Source: Conchocele bisecta
Lineage: Eukaryota; Mollusca; Bivalvia; Lucinida; Thyasiridae
DNA: 64,000 nucleotides
Direction: 5' to 3'
Assembly (NCBI GenBank): GCA_029237695.1
Contig: CM055278.1
Coordinates: 78,327,817-78,391,816 of the forward strand
In this document: in pieces, positions 1 through 12,800 of the stretch
How positions within the stretch are numbered: the stretch's first letter is position 1
Layout: every line of letters begins with the position of its first letter
Position numbers and translations under genes: made by a program
Notes under the pieces: model-generated
What the model saw: the letters and a program-made list of their open reading frames with translations, nothing else
Told to the model about the DNA's origin: nothing
The model's database searches: none

Positions 1-467
1 GAACAATAAATTCTATTAAAAACAGAGTTTATATCTACATCTGTGTAATCAAATATAATTAGTGTTAGTTTGTATTGTTTTTCATATAAGACCGCTCAGT
101 ATAATGAGAAGCTCTATTCTGGTAATTTGACAGCTACCAGTCTGTGTTTACATGACCGCGACTGCTCAAAATGGCTAAAGAATCCAGTGACGCAGACTGA
201 CAAAACCATGCTTTGTAAATCTTTTTCAATAATGATGTTTATGAGTGGACAAAAGTGGGAAAAGCTGAAATACAACATTTTGAAGGTATTCTAACAATTT
301 TGATTAAAACCTTACATGAACAAGGTCGATGTGGAATATTTTTCTCCATTTGACAGATAGGTGTCTTCTGCAAAAAATTTCCGGGAAACCGACCGTGAAA
401 GTTTCCGTGATTAGAGACAAATGCGGTTTACGAAAATTCCCGACGCGGGGGTAATCCTGACAAATGG
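1..467. other. No gene recognised, AT-rich flank
   Basis: I see no coding exon or recognisable repeat here. The only open frame (70-294) has no familiar motif and no splice context. The stretch is simply the left flank of the TIR element that starts at 471. Confidence 0.5.
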
Positions 468-1307
468 TTATGCACCAGTCAATGGAAATCCCCGCCCCCC
501 CCTGGCCCGGGGAATAGCGGGGCTTATAATTTTGACTCAGTTAAAGCCCCGCTATGTCCCCGCAGTGCGGGGCAATCTGGCTGGTTAAACCCCGGGTAAA
601 TGGCCCCGCACCCCGGGGACATCAGTAAGGTTAAATCCCTGGTAAAGGCCCCGCAGTGCGGGGCATATTTCAAAGCTGATATTAAAAAAATTGAGAAGAG
701 AAGGCTTGTTCAATCAGTGTGTATAGATGATGTACAAAACATTTAAAAATAACAATTCAATCACTGGGTACAACCCAGTCTAGAGGACAAAGATTGATTG
801 ATTGAATATTGTTTAACGTCCGTTCAACAGCAAAGGTCATTACAGACAGGTCGGCAGTTTCGAATCCCTGCTCAAAGAGGACAAAGAATTCATCGGGCCG
901 ACAATAAAATATCTTTTGTTTCCCCTCCCGCGACCGACCCGCGAAAATCCCCGCGACCCAAATAATTTTATTAGCAAAACGAAACCAATATTATTTTTTA
1001 ATTTGATCGGGCGAAGTGTTCGGGGCGCGAATGCAATTTCGGCTCTACTCTGTGTAATCTGCGCGCATTTGCTGTTTGCAATTGTTCGGCTTTCATCGTT
1101 GTTTTTAATCAAAATCATATACTACCGAGACGCTCGCACATGCCGGACTTGATTGTAATCTACGCGATCAACATCGGGACAGTTCCTGCAATCCGAGATA
1201 TTCCGGTAAGTCATATATCGGATCGGGACGTACAATCAAGTACGCCCAGCAACATCAATCAAGATGGCGTCTCATTCCCTTGACTCAGTTCACCATGAAT
1301 GACTCAG

Positions 1308-1487
1308 GGCTCCGGATAAGAGACGTATTTTGGTAGAATTTTTGGAATATTTCACAGGACATACAAGTTTGGAGTTCTTTAGAATCGTCTCCTCGAGACG
1401 ATTCTAAAGAACTCCAAATTTGTATGTTTTTCTGAGAATGTAGAAAAATATTGTGAAAATACGCAGCTCATCTGTAGCTCTGTGACT
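1308..1487. mobile_element. MITE family A copy with perfect central hairpin
   Basis: The outer ends read GCTCCGGATAAG...CGTATTTT and their degenerate complement. At the centre is a long hairpin (1360-1427) whose arms meet at AGAATCGTCTC / GAGACGATTCT. The same end sequence (GCTCCAGATAAG) and the same kind of GTCTCC-centred hairpin occur at 24813-26843 and 34057-34306. This is therefore a dispersed non-autonomous family. Confidence 0.65.
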
Positions 1488-1571
1488 GATGATCAAGTTG
1501 CTGAGTCATATAGCACTGACTATTCGTTCTCTGTTTATTAAGAAAACTTCAAACTATGGCTCCAAGATTGC

Positions 1572-1655
1572 TAAATTTTCTGCAAATCTCAAACTCAGAC
1601 TCGAACATATTGATTGTCAATATGCTAGAGTCTGAGTTTGAGTTTTTTCAAGACA
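1572..1655. repeat. Inverted repeat / hairpin
   Basis: CAAACTCAGACTC is followed, after a short region containing ATATTGATTGTCAATAT, by GAGTCTGAGTTTG. This makes a stem of about 25 bp on each side with a small loop. No function is evident. Confidence 0.7.
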
Positions 1656-2764
1656 TGTGAAACACCATGACACAATGGTGACATACACGACCGGTGTAGA
1701 TCCCAGACCACTGAGTCTGATCAGGGCCTACACTGTTTGCGACTCAGGCGAGCATTCTTCATGCATCTAGCGACGAATTAAGATGTTTTGTTCGGAGCCA
1801 TTATGTACAGTGTATACATGTATCTAGTCACCAAACAGTTTATGTTGAAAAGCATTGCACGGTGTGAAATTCTAGTCATTACTACAGTTCTAGTCATTAC
1901 AACAGTTATTGATTGAAGTACAAATTGTTTTATTGTTTGCATATTTACTCCTGTAAAGTATTACTGAGATTATTAACGATATATAACACTATTTGCATGT
2001 ATTTTCGAAGGTGAGAAATATAGCAAAAAAAATTTCATCAATTCAAAATAAAAAAAATATTTTCCCTACCTACCTACCCACACCTCGGTGGCTTGGGTAG
2101 CGGGAGGGGAAACAAACATATTTTTAAAGTCGGCCTCACTGACCTTTATACATTATCTTGTTCTGGGGCGATTTTACGACTGTTTGCACAATTTCCATTT
2201 TAGTGGACTCTCCCCACAAGCAGGGCCTACTGCAGACTACTTCTAACCTCACCAAAATCACTGGGCGCCAGTCTCCATTTACTCAGCTCTTAATATACAA
2301 GAATCAGGAAATACGGTTGATTTATTTTAGCAGTCAGAAGCAACAAACTGGTCCGGCCGACTCCATTGGTCTGAGGAGCCACACATGGGTACGAGTACTG
2401 CAGATTATTAATTGCAGCTTTAGATTTACGCTACCATGATTTGGTGTCTGTCTGCTGTCAGATGGCTCTTCAGTCACACCAGTAAAGTAACTTAATCCCA
2501 TTCTTATCCACCAGCCGGTGGTACAAAAAGCAATGGAGAATGCAACACCAAGTTTGAAATCAGAAAAGGACTATAGCTTTATATTCTGACATGTACTGCA
2601 TGTTTAGATATCAATCAAGACAGTGAAAGAACTCAATATTGTCACATGTATACAATGTAGAAGACTTGACATAAATGCTGGGTTCCAGCTAGAACATGAC
2701 CTCCAAAAAATATGTGTCTCATCATGGCCCTAGAACCACCAGACCTTCCCAATATTTTAATTGG

Positions 2765-3160
2765 CGTAAACCTGTCCGGTGGCAACTTTCGTAAAAGACC
2801 GGTGTCAACTTTCGTGTTTAATATTTGTCGATTATTTGACAACGACATTTTATCAATTTTATCAAAAATATCGGAAAGCTATGCGATGTAATTTTGAATA
2901 TGAAACTTTCAGAAGAAACAAGTTTTACAATCCATCCGTAATTGATGAAGATATCGCACTTACAACATGAACAACAGGCAGATCTCAAGTTGTAAGTGTG
3001 ATATCTTCACTAATTATGGATGGATTGTAACACTTTTTCTTCTGAATGTTCCATATTCATAATTACATCGCATAGCATTCCCAATTTTTAAAAAAATGCC
3101 GTTGTTGTAAAATAATCGTGAAATAGTAAGATCACAATAGTGTGAAGGTCCGGTGGTTTC
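2765..3160. mobile_element. Palindromic MITE, about 400 bp
   Basis: The two halves are reverse complements over about 180 bp each, meeting near 2970. The left arm reads GCTATGCGATGTAATT, ACAATCCATCCGTAATT and ATATCGCACTTACAAC. The right arm carries the complements with a few mismatches. Open frames at 2779-2970 and 3014-3232 are translations of the two arms and are not genes. The stretch lies inside the 471-3806 transposon. Confidence 0.75.
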
Positions 3161-3177
3161 AGGGCCGTGCTCATGGC

Positions 3178-3282
3178 ACAGTTGTATCATACAGTGATAC
3201 ATGTTGTCTGACGCCCACATACAGTGATACATGTTTACAGTGATACATGTTGTCTGACGCCCTCATACAGTGATACATCCAC
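3178..3282. repeat. Short tandem duplication
   Basis: ACAGTGATACATGTTGTCTGACGCCC-type units recur about twice, with extra partial copies of CATACAGTGATACATG. It looks like local slippage or duplication, and nothing coding is seen. Confidence 0.6.
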
Positions 3283-3809
3283 ACGCTGACTTTTCGTGGC
3301 ACCGTATAAAATACGTAGTACATGTACTAGTTGTGGCATTAAAATATTAAGAACCTAGCTATTAAGATTTATATAATTAAGAGTTTGTATAAAGATTTTA
3401 AATGTGGACATATCAAAACACTGTACATATATACACATTGGCACTGGCTATATTAGTCATCACAGCTTTTCTTTTAAGTTTTTAATATATGTGTGACGGT
3501 ATAAATGTACCGGTACTGTATGTCTTAATTTTCATCTGTGTGAAATAAACTGTGCCCGGGGACAACACGCAGTGATATCATGGTTATAGTTCAATAAATA
3601 AAGACTGCTGAGATCCAGAAAAAAAATAGTTAAAAAGTATGTTAAAACCCGGTAAAGCCCCGGGGTTACGTCCCCGCATATTTTGGCGAAGTTAAAGCCC
3701 CAGGGTTGTCCCCGCAGTGCGGGGCATCATGACAGGTTAAAACCCCGGGGTATGCCCGGCTATTCCCCGGGCCAGGGGGGGGCGGGGATTTCCATTGACT
3801 GGTGCATTA

Positions 3810-4685
3810 TGCTACTGTACTAACATCATGGTAAAGCTATCAATTGGTAAATTTAGTTACATACACTAACGTCGCCTGTAATATGTAGTGCCTATTTCAC
3901 ATTATTTGTTATTAAATACATAAAATAATTTCTTGATGCTTCCTGACGCTTCGTCAATCGTGTCGCTTTTTAGTGAGACCCGTCCGAATACCGGTACTGT
4001 CGACTATACGGTTAACTATGTATTTTCATTGCATACTGAACGAAGGTAGATGCAAATATCTTGAAGGTTTTATCTCACCTTACTTGCGGAGCTCATCTTC
4101 AGTTTCTTTATAACTAAATGAAATATCGTTTTAACATTATAAATATAACATTTTAACACAGTGTCTCTTTGTTTTCGTACGCGGTTCCGTACCGGAAGCA
4201 CACGAGCTTCAAACGCAAAGAAGCCAATTAAAATGAAATGGGGGAAACCTGGTATAATTAACGAAAATCAAAATGAAAAACGATCATACGTTGGACTCCA
4301 TACTGGACAGGGCATGGGTATTGTTTGTTTAATGTTACTGGGCGTATATATCCCATACATCTAAGCATTTGTCTGATAAATAATGTAAAATAATATATAT
4401 CTGGTCATAACGTACACAAGTCAAAATACACACAAGTCAAATCGTACCCAACAGTACGCCAACACGTGCCCACATGAAAATATAGTGGTAAGTTAACGAA
4501 GAGAAGTTAAAACGTACCCATCCATAGTCAAAACGTATCCGCGGAAAATATTGAAGAACTTTTTGTTTGTTTGCGTTTTTTTCTGTTATTATTTTCCCCG
4601 TAATAGGACGGTGGGACATCCCCGACAAACCGTATATTGTAATCATGTTAAAATGTGTCAGTGTATATGTAAATACTGGTAAGTG
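3810..4685. other. No gene recognised
   Basis: AT-rich sequence with no recognisable domain, tRNA-like box or strong inverted repeat. Short tracts such as repeated 'cacaagtcaaa' near 4415-4440 are the only texture noted. Confidence 0.45.
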
Positions 4686-4689
4686 AATG

Positions 4690-5300
4690 TACTTAAGGAA
4701 ACATAGACCCTACATAGAAACTATGTCTTAACCCTTTAAAGGTACATGCCATCTCAGTAAGTTAATTATACAATAGGCATGATAGGAGACAGATAGTTTT
4801 GTATAGTCTGTAGATATGACATTTTCTGGCAAAAAAAAACCATTAATTCACCATTACCCCACGTACTGATTGGCATTGTTACACATTTTATATCAGACGT
4901 ATATTTTTACACTGATATCATGGTCGATATCCGTGTTTCCTTAAAATGTTAACGGACATTACTATTAATTGTCAGTATTATTGTTTTATGTGCAATGATC
5001 ATATACTTTATAATCTGTCGAAAATATTATTTATTTTTTCAGTTCACGCATTTAATTAGTATAAATAATTACAAAATAGTATGCCATAGAGTCAGTGCGG
5101 CCGTTAAAGGATATAAGCATCAAGTCAAGTCATGTCATTTTTAGAACTGGTGGAATAGTGACACAATTATACACTTATTTAATTCCTATAAAGAACATTT
5201 TGTGCCTACTGAGTGGACATGTACCTTGTAAATGTAAATATAGTGGCACACAATTTAATAAACTATTTAGATTTTACATGCAAAAATTACACTTAATTAA
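4690..5300 (-). repeat. Dispersed repeat, inverted partial copy of 40050-40620
   Basis: Blocks around 4840-4975 (ATATCCGTGT, TTTCCTTAAAATG, TAACGGACATTACT) match 40355-40485 in reverse complement. Blocks around 5110-5230 (TTTTTAGAACTGGT, TAATTCCTATA, CCTACTGAGTGG) match 40060-40150, also inverted. The other copy lies inside the Academ-like element at 39370-43419, so this repeat has been inserted at least twice. Confidence 0.6.
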
Positions 5301-5639
5301 CATTTAATTAGCATGAGGTAATAAATAGTCACTATATAATGTGTTGGATTGCAAATACAGAGAATAGTACCGATTCGATGAGCCCACATTAGGCTGGGCC
5401 TAAAACCTGTGCCTAAAACATGTTCATGATTTTGCGATAGGCTAGCTACCACTGTGGCGAACTATCATATGCAGGACGGTCAGGCTTAATCTTCACATCT
5501 GGTTCCACCCCTCATCAGATTCATGGATCCATGGTATATACCTGCATCCCATCTCCTACACCCCCAGGTTGTTTATTGCATTTATATATATATGTATTTA
5601 ATGATGTGCAGGCTGGGGCATGTATGGCCTAATAGGAAC

Positions 5640-6950
5640 TACACCACCGAGTCTCGTCAAAATAAAGTGAAAAAACATTAGAGGAAAATTATCGCCCAAT
5701 TTCCCTTACATGTATGCTATATATACAAGGTAATGGAGAGCATTGTCACATCCAATCCAACCTATGCAAGCATCTAAACTCAAACAACATACTGTACGAA
5801 CTACAATATTAATTCCGCGAAATGCGACCCTATGTAGCCCAATTAGCTATGCTAGTCACATGCCTACAAGGAGTGCTAGTTCTGGCAATCAGACTGATAT
5901 AGTCCTACTAGACTTCAACAAAGCCTTTGAAAAGTTAACAATGAAAAGTTGCTGTATAAACTCTACTGTTACGGTGTGCGAAACCGTACAGTAAACTGGC
6001 CCAAAGCTTTGCTAACGGCCACACCCAGAAGATAGTCGTTGCGGGCGAGGTATCAGGGTCAGTCCCGGTCACCTCTGATGTTCCTGAAGGCTCAGTATAT
6101 ATATTAATTATATCCCATCCTCTTCTTAGTTTATATCAACGACCACATAATGTTTTCGTAGATGGCACTGCAGTATACATCACTGTCAGACATGAGGACA
6201 ATGGAAAAATACTACAACAGGACCTGGACACACTTCAAGTTTGGGGTGGGGGGTGGGGTGTCGAGAAGTTGGGCATGCATTTTGTCTTGCACATCACACG
6301 GTCAACAACACCAGTCAAGTCCTCACACACAGTGCACGGCCGGATACTAGCTATAGAGGCAAGAGGCAATATCGTCAGTCAAATACCACGGCGTCACCAT
6401 CAGCAATTAAGCTCTCATGGAACCAGCATATCACAAACAAAGCAAACAGTACTTTGGAGGTTTCAAAAGGAATATCAAAACAACAGACCCCAGAGTATGC
6501 GAACAGATAATATACAAAACTCTAGTCCGCCCTCAAATCGAATACGCCTCAGTGATCTGGGACCCCCAAACACAGCAAAACATAAACACATTTGAAATGG
6601 TCATACGACCATGATTTCTCACGACAGTCTAGCGTACCTGACACGTGGACAAGTCTTGTGTGGTGTACTTTACAAGACAGGAGGTTATAGGCCCAGTTAT
6701 GTATGTTCTATTCATAAACAGTTGTGTCGCTATCCCTCTCCACAAGGCCACAACACATACAGTCGTCAAACAGTATTCTCGCTACTGCCATTCCATGACT
6801 TTCCGACAGATGTATACATACTAATACAGGATTTTACAAAATCATAAATGCTCGTTTTTCCCTCATACAGTGGTGCAATGGAACTCCCTGCATTAACACA
6901 CAGTGACCATAACTCCTGGATTGTTTTGTAACACACTGTTATCTTTTCCA
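5640..6950 (+). pseudogene. Degenerate LINE reverse transcriptase (CR1/Jockey group)
   Basis: Reverse-transcriptase signatures appear in order but in shifting frames. They are a decayed NYRPIS block near 5690, 'LLDFNKAFEK' near 5905, a remnant of the GVPQG..GP block near 6060-6110 followed by 'YIND', and 'FVDGTAVYI' near 6155 where the catalytic FADD would be. Further on are 'SWNQHITNKAN' near 6410 and 'YKTLVRPQIEYASVIWDP' near 6515-6570. The C-terminal 'FFPHTVVQWNSL' follows near 6855. The FADD catalytic motif is lost and many frameshifts are present, so the copy is long dead. It resembles the better-preserved LINE at 9880-12983 but is far more diverged. Confidence 0.8.
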
Positions 6951-7522
6951 TCTATTTTACACTGACCTGAAACTGTTCAGAAATGTATAGTTCGGTGTAA
7001 TTATAATAATTCAAATTTGCTGGGCCAGGAAAACGTACATTGGTTCTCAGACACGGGGTTTTGGGAATGTGACGCGGGAGGGCCTATTTTAAATGAGATG
7101 TTCGTCTCTTATTTTTGTTCAAGTCGCCAGATGCATATATGTTCTATAAAATTACTATATAACCCCTTTAGACGTGAAAAACTACGCTCCAGTATTCCAT
7201 ATATGGCATAAAATTTAAATTTAACATATACACGAGGGGTTGTTCAAACATAACGTAGACTTTCTCTCTCAGCGGTTTATTATTTACAATATGACCATGA
7301 ACTATAGTTTACTGGAAACACCTATCCATATTGCAATAATCAGAGTGAATGTTTGTACAATCGCGTTACTCATTTTAAAATAACGAACGTTTGATTTACC
7401 ATAATAACGGATAACCGGCGCACGCCATTTTTGTCACAGAATAATATTGTAATTGCTTGTTTACTTTCTCACATGTAAACCAATAAACAAGAAACGTCGC
7501 CAAAGTACATCGTGACGTTAAT

Positions 7523-8350
7523 ATGATGACTCTAAAACTTAACGTCAATCGAACGTTCTCATCGAAAATAAACAACGGTGTATCTACGGACATGCGAAGC
7601 AATGTGTATTACAAATGGCTGCAATGGAAAGGACAGAAACTAGGATTAATTATCATCATGTTTTGCACAGATCTTGTGAAGACGCCAACGGAAACATATA
7701 AAATGATGCAAAAAAACACCCTGTACCAGTACTGTTAAAATAGCGACATTTTTTAAATGGTACAATAGGTTTATAGACGAACGGAAATCACTTGAGGACG
7801 ATAAGGGTTGTGGTAAAAAGGCGAAAATAAACATCAACGTCGGTGTGTTACGCTCTTTAAAAAGACTGCAGATTGACGGCAGTGGGGACATTATGGACTA
7901 TATTTTATATCGGTGTAGGGACTGTTTACATTACTGCTATATACCATTTATACTATCAAAGGTCAGTGCACACTCCATGGGTACCACGTCTGCTGAAGCA
8001 TAGCGAGAAGGACAAACGGGTCAAGTATTCAACAGTATTGTACGTCATCTCGAGATTTCGCTCGAGTAATTTGTGTTACACCAGAACAATTCTGTCTCGG
8101 CCACACACGGCAGCAATTACCCAGTTGAAGATTACTGTGCTTGACATGGTACCGTCGCCCACCCACCATATTCGCCCGACCTGGCATCATTTGATTTCGC
8201 AATCTGTCCGGAAGTCAAGCTGCAGCTGAAGGGTCACATATTCGCATCCTTATCGGAACTGCATACCGCCAACGTAAATATCATCGCACAGTACGACAAA
8301 GACTGGTACAGGGACATTTTTGACAAACGGATCGCACGAATATAGGAAAT
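7523..8350 (+). pseudogene. Mariner-family transposase remnant
   Basis: Pieces of a mariner-type transposase can be read in several frames. They are 'CTDLVKTPTETYKMMQK' near 7660 (the N-terminal helix-turn-helix region of this family) and 'LEDDKG' near 7790. Next come 'HTPWVPRLLKHSEKDKRVKYST' in two fragments near 7970-8030 and a decayed catalytic block near 8100-8190. The end is 'QYDKDWYRDIF' near 8290-8325. Between these lie stop codons and at least three frame changes, and the aspartate-containing middle is missing or unreadable. It cannot be active. It belongs to the element whose ends are at 7231 and 13475. Confidence 0.7.
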
Positions 8351-8452
8351 GTGTGTTCCATATTGAACATTGTTTTGAGCAAAGGGAAAATGTATATATA
8401 TAACTAGTCTAATCATGCAGAGACCTATTACATACCCTAAATCTGTCCGTGT

Positions 8453-9000
8453 AAGTGATCTGTAGTAGGAGGGGAATGCGTATAAAGTGAACAATATCTT
8501 GTCGGCAGCTGGGGTCGAGCCCAGGCCGCCTGTGTGAGAGACGAACATTCTACCATGTCGCTATAAAAACCGGCTTGTACCGCAAGGCAGTACAAATGTT
8601 CGGTTATCCTACCCGCCCCCCCCCCCCCCACCTTCCTATAAATAAGACGTACATTTGTTTCTCCAATGTCCAGGTTCTTTCATAGACTCCCTAGTTCATT
8701 ATGTACGGAATACTTCATACGAAATATGACTTCGCCTATTGGCTCGAAGGATAATCTATCCTGGTTCATTGGCATCACTGTAGTAGGAGGGGAATGTGTA
8801 TAAAGTGAAAAATATCTTGTCGGCAGCTGGAGTCGAACCCAGGCCGCCTGTGTGAGGGACGAACATTCTACCACGTCGTTATAAAGCCGGCTTTTATAGC
8901 GACGTGGTAGAATGTTCGTCTCTCACACAGGCGGCCTGCGTTCGACCGCAGCTGCCGACAAGATATTTTTTCACTTTATACACATTCCTCTCCTATTACA
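8453..9000. repeat. Three copies of a tRNA-like SINE-type repeat, two head to head
   Basis: A unit of about 120 bp (GTAGTAGGAGGGGAATG ... CTGTCGGCAGCTG-like, GGCCGCCTGTGTGAG, GAACATTCTACCA) occurs on the - strand at 8458-8580 and 8775-8888. It occurs again on the + strand at 8889-9000. The + orientation contains a B-box-like GCGTTCGACCGC and the segment TCTCACACAG, recalling a tRNA-Val-like head. The last two copies form a large hairpin centred near 8888. No clear A box is seen, so this is a tRNA-related repeat rather than a tRNA gene. Confidence 0.6.
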
Positions 9001-9879
9001 GATCAAAGGCAGTCGGTGTGAGCTAAAAACGTCACTGACGTCGTTAACGTCTAGAAGTATCGTCAATCAATGTGAAATGGAACACAATGTGTTTCGGAAC
9101 ACCACCGGATATAACGTATAGCGCTCTTGATTTCACAAATTGTACCGCCGTTTTCGATGTGACAACTCTGGAAAGCACATAAGTTCATTCACCACAGGAA
9201 AAATGTAGAAAATCACCATTCAAAATGTGATTTATCCTTTGTTTTGTACATGGAGGTTAAATATGTCCCGAAAACTTATTACTTTCTTTCATCACACTTA
9301 TAAGGTTAACTAAACTACCTTTTATCTCATTAAAACTGTTGACAGCTTTCACAGCTGGAATTGCGGCTGCTGCAGAAACATTACATGACCTAGTTTCAAG
9401 ATAGTGTGAAATTCGATCGGTTTGTATGCTACTCAAGTTAGTTAGTTTTTTTAAAAACAAATCAACTGGGATGTGTAAAATTTGAGCATACAAAGTTGAT
9501 GGCATAATGGCGTTTTAAAGTAGCATTGTCTGAATAATATATGCAATATACTACTGATAATGTAAGAAGCAATGTGTCAAACACTTGTAGTCAGCACTAA
9601 CTAAAAAGAGGAACGTGTATCGGCCGTATTCACACATCGGCATGACCAGGGCAGACACGAATGTAATGAGCAAAGGAATGGATGAAACTAATTATAGAAA
9701 CATTTTTAAGAATATATTGTTATATTTAAATACACCCATTAACATGTTTAAGGCGATTTGATATGTTGAATAACATCTGCAGTACGTACGAGTATGCATG
9801 ATTTCGATGGCATCGGGTCTGGTACCCGGCAGTAATACTGGAGTAGCCAAATCGTTCCGAAACCCATTAGACTGGGGAA
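9001..9879. other. No gene recognised between repeats
   Basis: This segment lies between the tRNA-like repeats and the LINE, inside the disrupted mariner element. A minus-strand open frame at 9257-9505 has no recognisable motif. I cannot assign the sequence. Confidence 0.4.
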
Positions 9880-12800
9880 ATGTCAGAATCTATGTACGCA
9901 ATAATGGATAGTAGTAACCTCTCCTGGCACTGCCTTCAATGTGGACTCCCAAATTTTTCGAGTTGTTTCTTCAATCAGAGTATCACACTATCACACAACT
10001 CCTTCTCAGTACTCAGTAACTGTGAAAGCCCAGGAAAGCCCTTTGCAACATCATCTCCGAAACTTACCCTAAATGATAAGACCCCGAACAATAACAGTAA
10101 AAATATTCACAAACCGAAAAATATCAACCACCCACTCAAAATATTATGTCTAAATTTCCAATCACTTAAAAATAAAAAACCAGAATTAGACATGCTCATT
10201 GAATCAACATGCCCTGACATAATTATAGGAACTGAAACTTGGCTTGACCCGTCTGTCTCCGCATATGAATACTTCCCCGCAAACATGTTCACAATCTACA
10301 GAAAGGACCGACCACCAAACAAGAAAGGTCAGAGCCACGGCGGTGTCCTAATAGCTGTAAAAAACGAATATCAGTCAGCAGAAGTTAAAGATCTACAAAC
10401 AGAATGCGAGATAGTCTGGGTCGAAATCTCAATACAAAACTCCAGGAAATTATTACTAAGCTCTTTTTACAGACCACAACCTAACGATGACACCTCTTTA
10501 GATCAATTAAACATATCACTTGCCAGAATAAACCAAAACTCCAAATCTATCATTCTTCTTGGCGGTGACTTTAACCTTGGCCATATTGACTGGGAAACAT
10601 CTAGTATCATCCCTAGCAAACCAAATGCCAAACACCACCAACAACTTTTAGACCTAAATGCAGACCACTCTCTTACCCAAATTGTTGACAAACCCACCAG
10701 AAATGACAAAACTTTAGACTTAATACTGACAAATTACCCTTCCATAGTAGACCAACTTGAAACAATACCACCTATTGGAGAAGCAGACCATGATATTATA
10801 TGTTTAACATGTTCCACTTCACTCAGACGTTGTAAATCTAAACCCAGAGAGATACTAAAATACTCTAAAGCAAACTGGGAAAAGATCAGAGAAGACTTGC
10901 AAACAACCCTCCAAACTATCAAATCTTTAGAAAATAACCAAAATATTGACATCATTTGGAATACATTTAAAGACAATCTACAAAAGTCAATAATGGAGAA
11001 TATACCTACAAAACTAATAAAACATGACAATAAACTACCATGGGTGTCAAACGAATTGAGAAAGAAAATGAATAAGTATAAACGCAACCTACTCAAAAGC
11101 AGAAAATCACATAACCAAAAACACGAGAAACTCAAAAAACTTAAAAATGAAATCCAAAAAGAATAAAGGCAAGCTTATTGGCTATACATTGAAAATATTA
11201 TCTGTGACATACCAATTCAGGAACAAGGAAACCCAAAAACTACAAAACTACCCAAAAATCTTTTTTCATACATAAAAACGCAGAAAACTGAAAACCAAAC
11301 TGTCCCACCACTGAGAGAAAATGGCATACTAAAATCAGACCCACATAGCAAATCAAATATCCTAAATAACCAGTTCCAAAAAGCATTTACCCCCATAACA
11401 GACAACCCCATACCCGACAAGGGGCCCAGTCCACACCCTGCTATGCAAGATATATCTATCACTGAAAACGGCATTACCAAACTTCTTCGTAATCTTAAAC
11501 CACATAAAGCTTCAGGACCTGATAAAATTCCCAGTAAAATTTTAAAAGAATGTAGTGAATCAATATCTCCGATCCTTACCATAATCTTCCAAACCTCCCT
11601 GTCCTTAGGCAAAATCCCTAGTGATTGGAAACACGCAAATGTATGTCCAGTATTTAAAAAAGGAGACAAGCACGATGCCATTAACTATCGGCCAATATCT
11701 CTGACATGCATTTGCTGTAAACTTCTAGAACATGTTGTATCAAGTAATATGATGTCACATTTGGAAAACAATAATATTTTATACGATTTACAACATGGCT
11801 TCAGATCATCCCGCTCAACTCATCTCTTTTCTCCAAAATCTTTGCCAATCAAATGACCGAAATATTCAAACTGACACCATCATTATGGATTTTGCCAAAG
11901 CTTTTGATAAAGTTCCCCACAAACACCTTCTCTACAAACTTAAATTCTACGGCATCAACTGCAACGCTCTTAACTGGATCTCCGACTTTCTTGCTGATAG
12001 GACCCAGACAGTAGTCCTGGAGGGCGAAATGTCAAATAAGGCACCAGTCACTTCAGGCGTACCCCAGGGCACTGTCTTGGGGCCTATCCTCTTCCTCATC
12101 TACATAAATGATTTCCCAGACTACCTACAATATAGCACCCTCAGACTTTTCGCAGACGACAGTATTATTTATAAAGAAATACACACAATCACAGATGCTG
12201 AGCTACTCCAATCAGACCTAAATTCTGCTGGTAGGTGGGAGCAAGACTGGCTCATGCACTTTCATCCAGATAAATGCAACATTCTCAGTGTAACTCAAAA
12301 AAGAAATCCGATAAAATTTACCTACAAACTTCATGGCCATCAATTAGAAAATGTATCAAATGCAAAATATTTAGGCCTCACACTTCAAAGTAATCTAAAA
12401 TGGGACAAACACATAAACACAATTACCAGTAAGGCCAACCAATCCTTGGGATTCCTAAAATAAAACGAAATTTGAAGATAAACTCCACCAAAGTTAAAGA
12501 TCATGCATACAAAGCACTTGTTCGGCCCAAACTTGAATCTTCTTCTTCAGTTTGGGACCCTCACACAAAATCACAAATTAACCAGATAGAAAAAGTTCAA
12601 AGACGTGCAGCCAGGTTTGTTTCCCACCGTTACCATAACACCAGCTCAGTATCCAACATGTTACAAAATCTCAACTGGCCCTCTCTTGAAATTCGTAGAA
12701 CACGCTGCCGATTAATTATGCTCTACAAAATCGCGTCCACCAAGTAGTTGCTATCAAACCCCCAATAAATTTACTTAACCCTGTTGATCGCCGAACTAGA

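Larger units (their letters stand above)
890..2145. repeat. Inverted-repeat-bounded segment nested in the 471-3806 element
   Basis: A block containing TTTGTTTCCCCTCCCGC at about 918-935 reappears in reverse complement at about 2100-2120. Flanking GGCCGAC is present on both sides, and the poly-A/T-rich inner sequence is partly shared. This suggests a second, older TIR element of about 1.25 kb inside the larger one. Neither the ends nor a target duplication are sharply defined. Two overlapping short open frames at 840-1152 come from opposite strands of this repeat and are not credible genes. Confidence 0.45.
471..3806. mobile_element. DNA transposon with long GC-rich TIRs, TTA target duplication
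   Basis: The left end begins TGCACCAGTCAATGG at 471 and the right end is its reverse complement ending at 3806. The match runs about 50 bp (through a C-rich run and CTGGCCCGGGGAATAGC). It then continues as subterminal copies of GTTAAAGCCCCG and GCAGTGCGGGGC blocks at about 540-668 and 3645-3750. Both ends are flanked by TTA (468-470 and 3807-3809), a 3-bp target-site duplication. No transposase is visible inside, so the copy is non-autonomous. A TWA duplication would suit PIF/Harbinger, but other superfamilies with 3-bp duplications (Academ, CACTA) are not excluded. The GC-rich ends contrast with the AT-rich interior, which holds several nested MITEs. Confidence 0.8.

Noticed and set aside
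840..1152. Overlapping frames on both strands (92 and 78 codons)
   Set aside because: They lie in an inverted-repeat region of a transposon and show no domain.
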